A DNA stretch of 64,000 nt from Desulfovibrio sp. Fe33 (GCF_028532725.1 NZ_JAQKGU010000004.1:124001-188000), one strand, 5' to 3'. Positions 1 to 8,824 are shown, counted from the first letter of the stretch. Numbers and translations are program-made. The notes: generated by a model from the sequence alone, not told the origin.

Positions 1-1
1 C

Positions 2-868
2 GCTCCGGTTCCGGCCCGGGCCGCTACGCCCGCACCGGCCGAGCCTCGGTCCCTCAGCCGGGCCGCGCAGTCTGAGGCCGCTGTATTTCAGCGGGTGGCC
101 CTGACCAACGAGGTCAACGTGCACCAGAGCCGGACCACGACCTCTCCGCTGGTCCGCACCCTGAGGCCGGGGGACGTGGTGCAGCTCGGCCTGCTCGGGA
201 ACGGCTGGTACGCGGTTTTCAAGGCCAGCGACATGATCCGTTCCGAGAGCAGTTCCCTGGGATATTCCCTCAAGACCGTCATGGACGCCAACTCGCGGCT
301 GGCCGATGACGTGGCCGCGCCCGTGGCCGTTTCACCCGCGCCCGTTGCCGCGCCTGCCGCCCCCCGGGCCAAGGCCGCCCCCGCTGCCAAGCCTGCCGCG
401 CCCCGGACAGAGCCTGCCAGGCCCGTTGTTTCGGTGGAGGACATCAAGGCCGAAGCCGTGAAATCTGCGGCCCCGGCTCCGGCCCGGTCCGAAACGCAAC
501 AGACCATGGTCATAGACCGGTCCGCCTTCCACAAGACCAAGCGCCCCGACCCCACGCCGGACCAGACCGCGCACGGCTATCGGTTCAAGTTTCTGGAAAA
601 GTCCGAGACCCGCGAATACGGCCAGGTCTGGATAACCCTCAAGGTGTTCCTGTCCACCACCAAGGTGCCCGACCGTGAGGCTCTCAAGGACTTTGCCGCC
701 AGCCTGTGGAAGGACCACCGGCGGGTGACCAAGAACGTGCTTGTGGAGGTTTATCTGCCGGGCATGGACCAGGAGGACCTCGCCTGGGGAGTGGCCAAGT
801 TCGACTATGACGGAATGACCGAATTGTTCGTCCGTCGGGCCACGTTGTTCGGGACTAAATTCATGTAG
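2..868 (+). CDS. SH3-like domain protein, 5' end missing
   Basis: The reading frame is open from the left edge, so the N-terminus lies outside the window. An Ala/Pro-rich stretch comes first. Then follows a segment with the pattern VNVHQSRTTTSPLVRTLRPG, which resembles bacterial SH3 domains (VNVRxGPSTSxPVVxxLxxG). A second long Ala/Pro linker and a folded, charged C-terminal domain of about 110 residues ending FGTKFM complete it. Bacterial SH3 domains usually bind peptidoglycan or peptide ligands in envelope proteins, so an envelope role is an inference. I do not recognise the C-terminal domain. The gene converges on the zinc-ribbon gene, with a shared hairpin terminator between them. Confidence 0.6.
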   Translation, partial: APVPARAATPAPAEPRSLSRAAQSEAAVFQRVALTNEVNVHQSRTTTSPLVRTLRPGDVVQLGLLGNGWYAVFKASDMIRSESSSLGYSLKTVMDANSRLADDVAAPVAVSPAPVAAPAAPRAKAAPAAKPAAPRTEPARPVVSVEDIKAEAVKSAAPAPARSETQQTMVIDRSAFHKTKRPDPTPDQTAHGYRFKFLEKSETREYGQVWITLKVFLSTTKVPDREALKDFAASLWKDHRRVTKNVLVEVYLPGMDQEDLAWGVAKFDYDGMTELFVRRATLFGTKFM

Positions 869-883
869 CGCGACAAAAGAAAA

Positions 884-971
884 GGACTCAATATATTCCC
901 TCGCTTTCGCGGCAGGACGCCGCGGAGCGGGGAAAGTCCGCGCCGAAGGCGCATACGGCTTCAGTGAGTCC
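884..971. repeat. Solo copy of the dispersed hairpin-rich repeat
   Basis: This segment shares the order tatattc, ctttcgcggcag, a cggagcg motif and cgcgccgaaggcgca with the three tandem units at 29933-30478. It is bounded by a 7-bp inverted repeat, ggactca at 884-890 and tgagtcc at 965-971. It lies between the end of the SH3-like gene and a terminator. It looks like a noncoding, possibly mobile palindromic element. Confidence 0.6.
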
Positions 972-990
972 AAGGAATAATTGCCAAAGA

Positions 991-1026
991 AAAGCCCCCG
1001 CGCGGAATGCCGCGCGGGGGCTTTTT
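991..1026. terminator. Bidirectional intrinsic terminator
   Basis: A perfect 15-bp stem (991-1005 with 1010-1024) has a 4-nt loop, an A-run on one side and a T-run on the other. It sits between two convergent genes and can serve both. Confidence 0.85.
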
Positions 1027-1042
1027 CGTGCCTTGGGACAGG

Positions 1043-1492
1043 TCAGCTCATTTCCCGTTCCATGAACAGGGGCACCGTCTTTTCCATGGCCGCACGCAGG
1101 CGCGGCTTCTTGTCATGGCTGGTGTCCGCCTCTCGGGGGAGCATGTACAGGCCGTGGCAGCTCCGGCACTCCCAGTGGTTTTCATGCTTGTGCAGATGGA
1201 CGAGCAATCCGTCGCGGTCGTAGCAGACCTGGCAGAACGGTCCTTTGCGTTCGCCGTCCTCCTCCAGCCAGTATTTCTGGCCGTCGAACCGGACTTTTTC
1301 CGCGAGGTCGAGGACTTCCGCAACCTCGGCCAATTGCCGTTTCAAGGCTTCATTCTCGTCGCAGACAGCCATAAATTCGTCTTGCAGGCTTTTCAGCAAC
1401 ACCTTGCCTTCGTCGAACCGGCCCGCCTCGAACAGGTCGAAAGCCCGCTTGAAGCCGGTCGCCTGAAACAGTGTGGAAAACATGAACGACAT
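1043..1492 (-). CDS. Small zinc-ribbon protein with N-terminal helical region
   Basis: A 149-residue protein. The N-terminal two thirds are charged and probably helical or coiled-coil (LLKSLQDEFMAVCDENEALK). The C-terminal part holds two cysteine pairs, FCQVC and ECRSCH, separated by about 20 residues, as in a zinc ribbon. No enzymatic motif is visible. It is transcribed alone, away from the thiamin operon. The ATG at 1492 is preceded by a purine-rich tract. The function is unknown; nucleic-acid or protein binding through the ribbon is the simplest guess. Confidence 0.6.
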   Translation of the reverse strand: MSFMFSTLFQATGFKRAFDLFEAGRFDEGKVLLKSLQDEFMAVCDENEALKRQLAEVAEVLDLAEKVRFDGQKYWLEEDGERKGPFCQVCYDRDGLLVHLHKHENHWECRSCHGLYMLPREADTSHDKKPRLRAAMEKTVPLFMEREMS

Positions 1493-1565
1493 CCCCCGTT
1501 ATGTTGACATGGCACGAAGTCCTTATCGGCCGGTGCCGCGGAGGACTTTAGTCTTCATGAATAAC

Positions 1566-1594
1566 TTTACAGGCCTGCCAAAAGCGCATAGGGT
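1566..1594 (+). promoter_or_regulatory. Candidate sigma-70 promoter of the thiamin operon
   Basis: TTTACA (1566-1571) and TAGGGT (1589-1594) are separated by 17 nt. The -35 matches consensus at five of six positions and the -10 only at three. The predicted start near 1600 coincides with the 5' edge of the riboswitch, which supports the call. Confidence 0.4.
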
Positions 1595-1599
1595 CACCT

Positions 1600-1688
1600 G
1601 CAGCTAGGGGGGCCCTTGTGGCTGAGATGGATCGAAACGATCTGACCCTTCGAACCTGATTCGGACAATACCGACGTAGGGAAGCTGC
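1600..1688 (+). promoter_or_regulatory. TPP riboswitch (THI element)
   Basis: The conserved THI-box core is present: CTGAGA inside ggctgagatgg at 1620-1630, gacccttcgaacctgat at 1644-1660, and ataccgacgtagggaa near 1668-1683. The ends pair through agct (1602-1605 with 1683-1686) to close the P1 helix. It sits in the 5' leader of thiS and should bind thiamin pyrophosphate to switch off the operon. Confidence 0.95.
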
Positions 1689-1716
1689 CACAGGATGGAT
1701 TCTCGTCATCATGCCG

Positions 1717-1749
1717 CGCTTGCCCACATCGGGGGCAGGCGTTTTTTTT
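1717..1749 (+). terminator. Riboswitch expression-platform terminator
   Basis: The hairpin cgcttgccc/gggcaggcg (one G-U pair) is followed directly by eight Ts. It lies 30 nt after the aptamer and 29 nt before thiS, so ligand binding most likely causes transcription termination here rather than blocking translation. Confidence 0.85.
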
Positions 1750-1777
1750 ATACCGACGCGCCTGCAAGGAGACAATT

Positions 1778-1978
1778 ATGATCGTCACCATTAACGGCAA
1801 GGCGTCGGAGCTGGACGAGCCCCTGACCATTCTCGCCTTGCTTGAATCCAAAGAGATCGCGCCCCGGGCCGTGGTCGTCGAGCGCAACGGGGAAATCGTT
1901 CCCGGCGAACTGTTCGGCGAGATGCGCCTGGAAGACGGCGACCATCTGGAGGTCCTCCGCTTCGTGGGCGGAGGCTAG
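1778..1978 (+). CDS. thiS: Sulfur carrier protein ThiS
   Basis: A 66-residue ubiquitin-like protein ending in Gly-Gly-Gly. The C-terminal diglycine is the part adenylated by ThiF and converted to a thiocarboxylate, which donates sulfur to ThiG for the thiazole ring of thiamin. Length and the [14 protein letters not shown] ending are typical of the family. It is the first gene after the riboswitch, with AAGGAG 7 nt before the ATG. Confidence 0.95.
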   Translation: MIVTINGKASELDEPLTILALLESKEIAPRAVVVERNGEIVPGELFGEMRLEDGDHLEVLRFVGGG

Positions 1979-1986
1979 GAGAGAAA

Positions 1987-2769
1987 ATGAGCAAGGATAT
2001 TCTCACCATCGGCGGCCGGAGCTTTTCCAGCCGTCTGTTTACAGGCACCGGGAAATACGGCGACGACAGCGTCATTCCGGATGTCTGCGAGGCCTCGGGC
2101 TCCGAGGTCATCACCGTGGCCCTGCGCCGGGTGGATCTGGAATCGACCACCGGCAACGTCATGGATTTCATCCCTAAACACATGCAGCTCTTGCCCAACA
2201 CCTCGGGCGCCCGTACCGCCGACGAGGCCGTGCGCATCGCCAGGCTGGCCCGCGCCATGGGGTGCGGCGACTGGATCAAGATCGAGGTCATCTCCGACAA
2301 CCGCTACCTGCTGCCCGACGGCTACGAGACCGTGAAGGCCACCGAAATCCTCGCCAAGGAGGGGTTCGTGGTTTTGCCGTACGTCAATGCCGACCTCTAC
2401 GTCGCCAAGGCGCTGGCGGATGCGGGCGCGGCCGCGGTCATGCCGCTCGGTGCGCCCATCGGCACCAACCGGGGGCTGAAGACCCGCGAGATGGTCCGCA
2501 TACTTATCGAGGAGATCGACTTGCCCATCGTCGTGGACGCGGGCATCGGCCGTCCTTCCGAAGCCTGTGAAGCCATGGAGATGGGCGCGGACGCGGTGCT
2601 GGTCAATACGGCCATCGCCACGGCCGCGGACCCGGTCATGATGGCCCGCGCCTTTGGCCGGGCGGTCCGGGCCGGACGCGAGGCGTTCCTTTCTGGCCCC
2701 GGCGCGAAAAGGGTCCTGGCCTCCGCTTCCTCGCCGTTGACGGGCTTCCTCGGGGGGGCAGGGGCATGA
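1987..2769 (+). CDS. thiG: Thiazole synthase ThiG
   Basis: A 260-residue TIM-barrel enzyme that condenses 1-deoxy-D-xylulose 5-phosphate, dehydroglycine and ThiS-thiocarboxylate into the thiazole phosphate. The start [19 protein letters not shown] is the family signature. Lys98 in GDWIKIEV is the expected Schiff-base lysine. [12 protein letters not shown] and [12 protein letters not shown] complete the phosphate-binding C-terminus. It is 8 nt after thiS and overlaps thiH by 4 bp, so translation is probably coupled. Confidence 0.96.
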   Translation: MSKDILTIGGRSFSSRLFTGTGKYGDDSVIPDVCEASGSEVITVALRRVDLESTTGNVMDFIPKHMQLLPNTSGARTADEAVRIARLARAMGCGDWIKIEVISDNRYLLPDGYETVKATEILAKEGFVVLPYVNADLYVAKALADAGAAAVMPLGAPIGTNRGLKTREMVRILIEEIDLPIVVDAGIGRPSEACEAMEMGADAVLVNTAIATAADPVMMARAFGRAVRAGREAFLSGPGAKRVLASASSPLTGFLGGAGA

Positions 2770-3902
2770 GCTTCTACCCGCAGATAGAGGCGTATGCGGA
2801 GGGCTTGCCCGACGCGCGCTTCAACGACTTCACCGAGGAGGACGTGCGCCGGGCCCTGCATCGGACCACGGCCACGGTGGAGGACTTCATGGCTTTCATG
2901 AGTCCGGCCGCATCAGGGCTGCTCGAAGAAATGGCGCAGAAGGCCAGCCGATTGACCGTGCAGCATTTCGGGCGGACCGTCAGCCTGTTCACGCCGCTTT
3001 ATCTCGCCAACTTCTGCACCAACCACTGTGTCTACTGCGGTTTCAACTGCAATAACTCGATTCACCGCTCCATGCTCAGCCTGGAAGAGGTGGACGTCGA
3101 AGGCAAGGCCATCGCCTCCACCGGACTCAAGAACCTGCTCATTCTCACCGGAGACGCCCCGGCGAAGACCGGGGTGGACTATCTCGAAGCGTGCACCAGA
3201 GTCCTGAACAAGCACTTTCCGTCCGTGTCCATCGAGGTCTTCGCCATGACCGAGGAAGAGTACGGACGGCTGGTGGCGGCGGGTGTGGACGGCATGACCA
3301 TGTTCCAGGAGACTTACGACGAGGAGCTCTATGCCGTGCTGCATCCCAAAGGCCCCAAGCGGGACTTCCGGTTCCGTCTGGACGCTCCTGAGCGGGCCTG
3401 CAAGGCCGGTATGCGCGTGGTCAACATCGGCGCGTTGCTCGGACTCGGCGACTGGCGGCGCGATGCGCTCCTGACCGGCCTGCACGCGGCGTATCTCATG
3501 CATCGGTACCCGGAGACGGATATCGCCGTCTCGCTGCCGCGTATGCGGCCGCATGTGGGCGACTGGGAGCCTGCTTCCATCGTCTCCGATCACGATATGG
3601 TCCAATTCCTCATGGCGTTGCGCCTCTTCATGCCTCGGGTGGGAATCACCATCTCCACCCGGGAAGACGCCGAGTTCCGCGAGAATATCCTGCCGCTGGG
3701 CGTGACCCGCATGTCGGCAGGCGTGTCCACGGCCGTGGGCGGCCATGCCGACGAGACCAGGGACGAGGAAAATACGGGTCAGTTCGATATCAGCGACGGC
3801 CGCAGCGTGGATGAAGTCTGCGCCGCCCTGCGCGACAGGGGGTACCAGCCGGTCTTCAAGGACTGGGAGCCTATATTCGAGACCAAGGGAGAGGGCGCAT
3901 GA
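2766..3902 (+). CDS. thiH: 2-iminoacetate synthase ThiH (radical SAM)
   Basis: A 378-residue radical SAM enzyme that cleaves tyrosine to dehydroglycine plus p-cresol for thiazole synthesis. It is the oxygen-sensitive alternative to ThiO, as expected in an anaerobe. The CxxxCxxC cluster motif is Cys84, Cys88 and Cys91 ([14 protein letters not shown]). [10 protein letters not shown] and the [12 protein letters not shown] region near the end match ThiH. It overlaps both neighbours by 4 bp. Confidence 0.95.
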   Translation: MSFYPQIEAYAEGLPDARFNDFTEEDVRRALHRTTATVEDFMAFMSPAASGLLEEMAQKASRLTVQHFGRTVSLFTPLYLANFCTNHCVYCGFNCNNSIHRSMLSLEEVDVEGKAIASTGLKNLLILTGDAPAKTGVDYLEACTRVLNKHFPSVSIEVFAMTEEEYGRLVAAGVDGMTMFQETYDEELYAVLHPKGPKRDFRFRLDAPERACKAGMRVVNIGALLGLGDWRRDALLTGLHAAYLMHRYPETDIAVSLPRMRPHVGDWEPASIVSDHDMVQFLMALRLFMPRVGITISTREDAEFRENILPLGVTRMSAGVSTAVGGHADETRDEENTGQFDISDGRSVDEVCAALRDRGYQPVFKDWEPIFETKGEGA

Positions 3903-4528
3903 ACGAGGTGGAGCAGGGCTTTGCGCGGTACCTGGGCGAAGACGCCCTTGGTCGGCTGCGGTCCGTGAAAATCGGCATCGCCGGTTGCGGCGGGCTCGGC
4001 TCCAACTGCGCCATGCACCTGGTGCGGAGCGGATTCGTCCGCTTCGTCCTGGTGGATTTCGATCGGGTGGAGTTCTCCAACCTGAACCGCCAGGCGTTCT
4101 TCCGCGACCAGGTGGGGGTGTTCAAGGCCGAAGCCCTGGCCGCCAACATGTGCGCCGTGAACCCCGATCTCGACCTGGATGTGTATGTGGAGCGGGTCGA
4201 CGTGACCCGCGTGAAGCGTCTGTTCGGCGACTGCGACGCCGTGGTGGAAGCGTTCGACCGCGTGGAAGCCAAGAAACGGCTGGTGGAAACCTTGCTTCCC
4301 CTTGGACGGCTGCTGGTTTCCGCTTCCGGTATCGGCGGTTGCGGTGATGCCGACGCCCTCGTTACCCGCAGGGTGCGGGACAACTTCTACGTCGTCGGCG
4401 ACGGCCTTACCGAGTGCAATGCGGAAACGCCGCCTCTGTCGCCCCGGGTCGGGCTCGCCGCGGCCAAGCAGGCGGACGTGATCCTGTCTCATTTCCTGTC
4501 CCTTTCCGATGAAAAGGAGAAAGCATGA
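3899..4528 (+). CDS. thiF: ThiS adenylyltransferase ThiF, short family
   Basis: A 209-residue E1-like enzyme that should adenylate the C-terminus of ThiS. The ATP-binding loop GCGGLGS is at residues 29-35, followed by VDFDRVEFSNLNRQ with the arginine that contacts ATP. It is shorter than E. coli ThiF, and I see no CxxC zinc ligand pairs and no obvious acyl-disulfide cysteine. This fits the compact fam2 type (TIGR02354) known beside thiH. The sulfur-transfer route may therefore differ from E. coli. Confidence 0.88.
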   Translation: MNEVEQGFARYLGEDALGRLRSVKIGIAGCGGLGSNCAMHLVRSGFVRFVLVDFDRVEFSNLNRQAFFRDQVGVFKAEALAANMCAVNPDLDLDVYVERVDVTRVKRLFGDCDAVVEAFDRVEAKKRLVETLLPLGRLLVSASGIGGCGDADALVTRRVRDNFYVVGDGLTECNAETPPLSPRVGLAAAKQADVILSHFLSLSDEKEKA

Positions 4529-5178
4529 CGGCTTTTACGAGGCGAAATATTCTGGATACGGACATCTATTGCCTGACCGCCGAGAAGTTCTCGCTGGGCC
4601 GCTCCAACGTGGAGGTTGTCCGGGAGATGCTCGACGCGGGCATCAAGCTGGTCCAGTACCGGGAAAAGGAGAAGAAGGCGGGCGCGAAGCTCGATGAGTG
4701 CCGCGCCATCCGGGAGATGACCCGCGAGGCCGGGGCCGCCTTCATCGTCAACGACGACATCGACATCGCCATCCTGGTGGGCGCGGACGGCGTTCACGTC
4801 GGCCAGGAGGACATCCCCGTGGAGGATGTGCGCAGGCTCGTCGGCGAGGATATGGCCATCGGCCTGTCCACCCACAGCCCCGAGCAGGCCCTGGACGCCA
4901 TACGGCGCGGCGCGGATTACATCGGCGTCGGCCCGGTCTTCCGCACCTTCACCAAGGACGATGTGGTGGACCCGGTGGGGTTCGAATACCTCGACCACGT
5001 GGTCGCCAACCACGACATTCCCTTCGTGGCCATCGGCGGCATCAAGGAACACAATATCGGCGAGGTGGTCCGGCGCGGCGCGCGGTGCGTGGCGCTGGTC
5101 ACCGAAATTGTCGGCGAGAAGAATATCAAAGCGAAAATAACCGCCCTCCGAAGCAAGATCGAAGCGGCGAAGGAGTAA
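4525..5178 (+). CDS. thiE: Thiamin-phosphate synthase ThiE
   Basis: A 217-residue TIM barrel that joins HMP pyrophosphate with the thiazole phosphate to give thiamin monophosphate. Visible family motifs are [29 protein letters not shown], and [20 protein letters not shown]. The Asn-Asp-Asp segment lies in the phosphate and magnesium site. It overlaps thiF by 4 bp and precedes thiC by 2 nt. Confidence 0.94.
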   Translation: MTAFTRRNILDTDIYCLTAEKFSLGRSNVEVVREMLDAGIKLVQYREKEKKAGAKLDECRAIREMTREAGAAFIVNDDIDIAILVGADGVHVGQEDIPVEDVRRLVGEDMAIGLSTHSPEQALDAIRRGADYIGVGPVFRTFTKDDVVDPVGFEYLDHVVANHDIPFVAIGGIKEHNIGEVVRRGARCVALVTEIVGEKNIKAKITALRSKIEAAKE

Positions 5179-5180
5179 CC

Positions 5181-6485
5181 ATGTCTTACACTACACAGAT
5201 GGACGCCGCTCGTAAGGGCATCGTCACCCCCCAAATGGAGACTGTGGCCCGCAAGGAGAATATCCGCATCGAGGATCTCATGGCGCGGATGGCCAAAGGC
5301 TCGGTGATCATTCCCGCCAACAAGAACCACAAGAGCCTCGACGCCGAGGCGGTGGGCGAGGGGATGCGCATCAAGATCAACGTCAACCTCGGCATTTCCA
5401 AGGATTGCTGCGACGTCGAGCCCGAGCTGGAAAAGGTTCGCGCCGCCCTGGACATGAAGGCCGAGGCCATCATGGACCTGTCCTGCTACGGCAAGACCCA
5501 GGAATTTCGCAAAAGGCTGGTCGAAATGTCCCCGGCCATGATCGGCACCGTGCCCATCTATGACGCCGTGGGCTTCTACGACAAGAATCTCCAGGACATC
5601 ACCGTGGACGAGTTCTTCAAGGTGGTCGAGCGTCATGTCGAGGACGGCGTGGACTTCCTGACCATCCATGCGGGCTTGAACAAGCACACCGCCGAAAAGG
5701 TCAAGTCCGCCAAGCGGCTGACCAACATCGTTTCGCGCGGCGGTTCCCTCCTGTTCACCTGGATGGAGATCAACAACGCCGAGAATCCGTTCTACGAGCA
5801 TTTTGACCGCCTGCTCGACATCTGCGAGCAGTACGACGTCACCTTGAGCCTCGGCGACGGCTGCCGTCCCGGCTGCCTGTACGATGCCACCGACGCCTGC
5901 CAGGTGGAGGAGCTCATCACCTTGGGCGAGCTGACCAAGCGCGCCTGGGAGCGCAACGTCCAGGTCATGATCGAAGGCCCCGGCCACATGGCCATGAATG
6001 AAATCGCCGGCAACATGATGATGGAAAAGCGGCTGTGCCATAACGCGCCGTTCTACGTTCTCGGCCCCCTGGTCACCGACGTGGCTCCGGGCTATGACCA
6101 CATCACTTCCGCCATCGGCGGCGCCATCGCAGGCGCGTCCGGAGCGGACTTCCTCTGCTACGTCACCCCGGCCGAGCATCTGCGTCTGCCCACCCTGGAA
6201 GACATGAAAGAAGGCATCATCGCCACCCGCATCGCCGCCCATGCCGCCGATATCGCCAAGGGCTACCCCGGTGCCGTGGATTGGGACAACAACATGGCCA
6301 AGGCCCGCGCCGCCCTGGACTGGGACGCCCAGTTCAAGCTGGCCATTGACCCGGTCCGTCCCACCGAATACCGCAAGTCCTCCGAGCCGGAGCACAAGGA
6401 TTCCTGCACCATGTGCGGCAAGATGTGCGCCGTGCGCAATATGAACCGCGTTCTCGAAGGCAAGGACATTCAGCTCGACGACTAG
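5181..6485 (+). CDS. thiC: Phosphomethylpyrimidine synthase ThiC
   Basis: A 434-residue radical SAM enzyme that rearranges aminoimidazole ribotide to HMP phosphate. The ATG at 5181 follows GGAG and begins [26 protein letters not shown] and [13 protein letters not shown] are ThiC signatures. The C-terminal cluster motif reads CTMCGKMC, that is CX2CX3C rather than the CX2CX4C of E. coli ThiC. Short anaerobic ThiC proteins resemble BzaF (5-hydroxybenzimidazole synthase), but position under the TPP riboswitch and behind thiE favours ThiC. Confidence 0.9.
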   Translation: MSYTTQMDAARKGIVTPQMETVARKENIRIEDLMARMAKGSVIIPANKNHKSLDAEAVGEGMRIKINVNLGISKDCCDVEPELEKVRAALDMKAEAIMDLSCYGKTQEFRKRLVEMSPAMIGTVPIYDAVGFYDKNLQDITVDEFFKVVERHVEDGVDFLTIHAGLNKHTAEKVKSAKRLTNIVSRGGSLLFTWMEINNAENPFYEHFDRLLDICEQYDVTLSLGDGCRPGCLYDATDACQVEELITLGELTKRAWERNVQVMIEGPGHMAMNEIAGNMMMEKRLCHNAPFYVLGPLVTDVAPGYDHITSAIGGAIAGASGADFLCYVTPAEHLRLPTLEDMKEGIIATRIAAHAADIAKGYPGAVDWDNNMAKARAALDWDAQFKLAIDPVRPTEYRKSSEPEHKDSCTMCGKMCAVRNMNRVLEGKDIQLDD

Positions 6486-6510
6486 TCGTCCGCAGAAGAC
6501 CGTATATGAA

Positions 6511-6546
6511 AACTCCCGGAGGATTCGTCCTCCGGGAGTTTTTTAT
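6511..6546 (+). terminator. Terminator of the thi operon
   Basis: A perfect 13-bp stem (6511-6523 with 6528-6540) has a TTCG tetraloop and ends in a T-run, 25 nt after the thiC stop. Confidence 0.92.
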
Positions 6547-6550
6547 TTTC

Positions 6551-6592
6551 GCTTGAGGCGAAATCATCCGACAAGCCCGCCGAAGGCGGTTT
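6551..6592. repeat. Fragment of the dispersed hairpin-rich repeat
   Basis: The 18-mer gaggcgaaatcatccgac (6555-6572) is identical to 30229-30246 in the tandem array. It is followed by a small ccgcc-gaa-ggcgg hairpin (6577-6589) of the same GAA-loop type. It sits just behind the thi terminator. Confidence 0.5.
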
Positions 6593-6638
6593 CCCGTTCC
6601 GCCTTCAAGTATGGGAGGACCTTCCTGTACGGCGGTTT

Positions 6639-7709
6639 CTACTCGGGCTTGTGCGCGTAAGCCACGAACAGCGGGTCGCTGACTCCCTTGGTTTCGAGGA
6701 ACCTGGGATCGTCGCGGTCGCGCCAGTCGTTGCGGATGGAAATAGTGCCGGGGTTGCCGGTGAACCCGGCCATGCGCAGGTATTCGAGGGCAAGCCCCAT
6801 GCGTTCGAAGGAATGGAGTTCCCGCCAGCCCCGGATGGCGCAGGCCGGATCGAAGTCGTTCGTGAAAGCCAGAATCACGGGCGCGTCGGGGGACAGGAAG
6901 TAAGCGATATAGCGCAGGATATCTACGGGGCGATCCATGTATTCGAGCGTACAGAGGCAGACGGCGGCGTCGTATTTTCCGGAAGGTCGTTCGGACTCCG
7001 GGGAAAGATCCAGGACGCGCATGTCCGGGGTGATGAACCTGTCGAGAACGCGTTGGTAGTTGCGCAGGGCCGCACCGTCCGGGGTGGAAATGCGGCAATT
7101 CTCGTCCAAGTCCCTTTCCCGGTCGAAGAAGGCGGGGTGGAAGAAGTCCGGTGGCTCGCCGTCGAGCATGGCCTGCATTCCAGGCCCCCAGTCGCAGATT
7201 GCTTCGCGCCAGTGGGTCAGGGAACCGTAAGAGCCGGTCTCGCGCGGTTCCAGATACTGGATTCTGGCTTCGATGGTCACCGGAATATCGGCCAGCGGGT
7301 GGTTGCGGTCGGCAGTGAAGGTGTCGTCGTCGATATCCGTCAGCCTGAACGGGGTGAGGGTCTCAGGGTAGATGTCCAGGAGGCCGTCGATGTGCCCTTG
7401 GGGATAAAAGCGGCCCACGCGGGGGAGTATCGGTTCTCCCGAGACGGTCTTGCGGCGCAGCCGGTCGCGGCCGAGGGTCAGGACGAGGCTTTCCTTGCGT
7501 CGGGGTATGCACAGGCGCGGCTCGTAGGTGAACCGTACGGATTCACCGGCCCGCTTGCCCTCGAGGGCGTCGCGCATGTCGCGCGGAAAGATGTCGTTCA
7601 CCGGGTTGACTTTGCGGCCCAGGAACCGTTCCTCATGCTGTTCGCCGTCCTGTTCCCAGGTGACGGTGAATTCCAGCGCACCCACAGCGTTGTCGTTGAA
7701 CACAATCAT
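6639..7709 (-). CDS. SlyD-type FKBP domain fused to a methyltransferase-like domain
   Basis: A protein of about 356 residues. Residues 1 to about 135 resemble SlyD: MRDALEGKRAGESVRF matches the FKBP core and DRNHPLADIPVTIEA matches the SlyD NHPLAG strand after the flap domain. The remainder matches a class I methyltransferase-like family (RVLDL, then YDAAVCLCTLEYMDRPVDIL and WRELHSFERMGLALEYLRMA). The glycine-rich SAM loop expected after RVLDL is missing, with the sequence passing straight to the YDAAV strand, so SAM binding is doubtful. I chose the ATG at 7709 because homology starts there; a TTG at 7748 would add 13 residues. Confidence 0.65.
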   Translation of the reverse strand: MIVFNDNAVGALEFTVTWEQDGEQHEERFLGRKVNPVNDIFPRDMRDALEGKRAGESVRFTYEPRLCIPRRKESLVLTLGRDRLRRKTVSGEPILPRVGRFYPQGHIDGLLDIYPETLTPFRLTDIDDDTFTADRNHPLADIPVTIEARIQYLEPRETGSYGSLTHWREAICDWGPGMQAMLDGEPPDFFHPAFFDRERDLDENCRISTPDGAALRNYQRVLDRFITPDMRVLDLSPESERPSGKYDAAVCLCTLEYMDRPVDILRYIAYFLSPDAPVILAFTNDFDPACAIRGWRELHSFERMGLALEYLRMAGFTGNPGTISIRNDWRDRDDPRFLETKGVSDPLFVAYAHKPE

Positions 7710-8113
7710 AATGCGCGGATAATGGACATAAAAAAGGCGGGGTTGCAAGCCCTGTCATGGATATTCCCCGACAATCCACCGGGTAAGCGCACCCGACTGC
7801 GTGGGCGAACGGATCAGTTGACTGCGTTTTTTCTCGCCGAATATCGAATCGGGCCGCCGGGAAAACCGCCCGGGGTTGCCGCCAGTCGTAAAGTGGTATA
7901 GAGTTTTATGGTGTCAATCCTGTAGTCGATATGCATGGTCTCGCTTCAACCTGGCGCAACGGTCTCCCGTCGGATGACGTCATTCATGTATCCCGGCGGT
8001 CATTTCCTTCAAGAGACTGAATTCATTACACGGCCTGTGTCGACGACAGCGGCGGAAGGGTTCAAGAAAGGCATCTTTTGGGAGGTGCCGTCTCTGATTA
8101 TCAGGAGGCTCTC
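7710..8113. other. Divergent intergenic region
   Basis: About 400 nt lie between two divergently transcribed genes, so promoters for both must be here. The only structure I see is a 10-bp palindrome, atgacgtcat, at 7974-7983. No convincing -35/-10 pair or RNA gene was recognised, and the open frames do not read like protein. Confidence 0.5.
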
Positions 8114-8773
8114 GTGGCGGAATCAGTACCTTCTTACAACCCTATGCTGGTGGAGCTTCCCGCCCCCGGAAAGGTGGCCGAGTTTACGCTTCATCCCGGA
8201 GTGCCGGTCGTTTTCGGCTTCTTTGTTTCCGAAGTCGTTTTTTCCAGCGAAGGCGCTGATCTCATTCTGACCGGCGAAGACGGCGGTGTGGTCGTCTTCA
8301 AGGATTACCTGACAATGGCCCGGGAAGGGGCTCTGCCCGATTTCGAGCTGCACGGCGGGGAAATCGTGCCCGGCAGCATCTATCTTTTCGCCTTCACCGA
8401 CGGCTCCCTTGATGTGGAGACCGCCGCAGGGGCCGATGCGGGCAAGCCGCAGGGCGTCGAGGTTCAGGACCACACGGACTCCAAGGGCGGCCTGATTCCG
8501 GAAATGGAAGACCATGCGGCGCCGGGCGGGGTTCATCTTCACGGTGTGCAAGGCGGGCGCGGGGGCGATATCCTGACCTACAACGAACTTTTTTCCGACG
8601 GCCGTTCCGACTTTTCCTCCAGCCATATCGACGAACCGGGCTATCTGCCCTCGCTGTTCGGTGCGGAGCCCCACGGGGCGGCGGCCGGCCTTTATGCCGT
8701 CACCCTGTCCGATATTTTCGATCCCATGGATGACGCGTTGCAGCATCTGATCGAGTTCCACCACTCCCTTTAG
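8114..8773 (+). CDS. Orphan protein resembling the first module of large repeat adhesins
   Basis: A 219-residue acidic, Gly-rich protein without a signal peptide. I chose the GTG at 8114 because AGGAGG (8103-8108) sits 5 nt before it; an upstream TTG has no such site. The part FTLHPGVPVVFGF to GADLILTGEDGGVVVFKDYL and PGSIYLFAF resembles the N-terminal module of giant type I-secreted, calcium-binding adhesins of Desulfovibrionaceae. No adhesin repeats follow. The C-terminal half is rich in Gly, His and Asp. The family assignment is from memory of the pattern and is tentative. Confidence 0.5.
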   Translation: MAESVPSYNPMLVELPAPGKVAEFTLHPGVPVVFGFFVSEVVFSSEGADLILTGEDGGVVVFKDYLTMAREGALPDFELHGGEIVPGSIYLFAFTDGSLDVETAAGADAGKPQGVEVQDHTDSKGGLIPEMEDHAAPGGVHLHGVQGGRGGDILTYNELFSDGRSDFSSSHIDEPGYLPSLFGAEPHGAAAGLYAVTLSDIFDPMDDALQHLIEFHHSL

Positions 8774-8797
8774 AGCCGTTTTTTGTCGAACAAGCGG

Positions 8798-8824
8798 AGG
8801 CCCGGCCATGGACCGGGCCTTTTT
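8798..8824 (+). terminator. Intrinsic terminator
   Basis: An 8-bp stem aggcccgg/ccgggcct is followed by five Ts, 25 nt after the preceding stop codon. Confidence 0.75.

Noticed and set aside
4698-6485. Longer version of ThiC beginning inside thiE
   Set aside because: The extra part is an out-of-frame reading of thiE; the ATG at 5181 has a ribosome site and family homology begins there.
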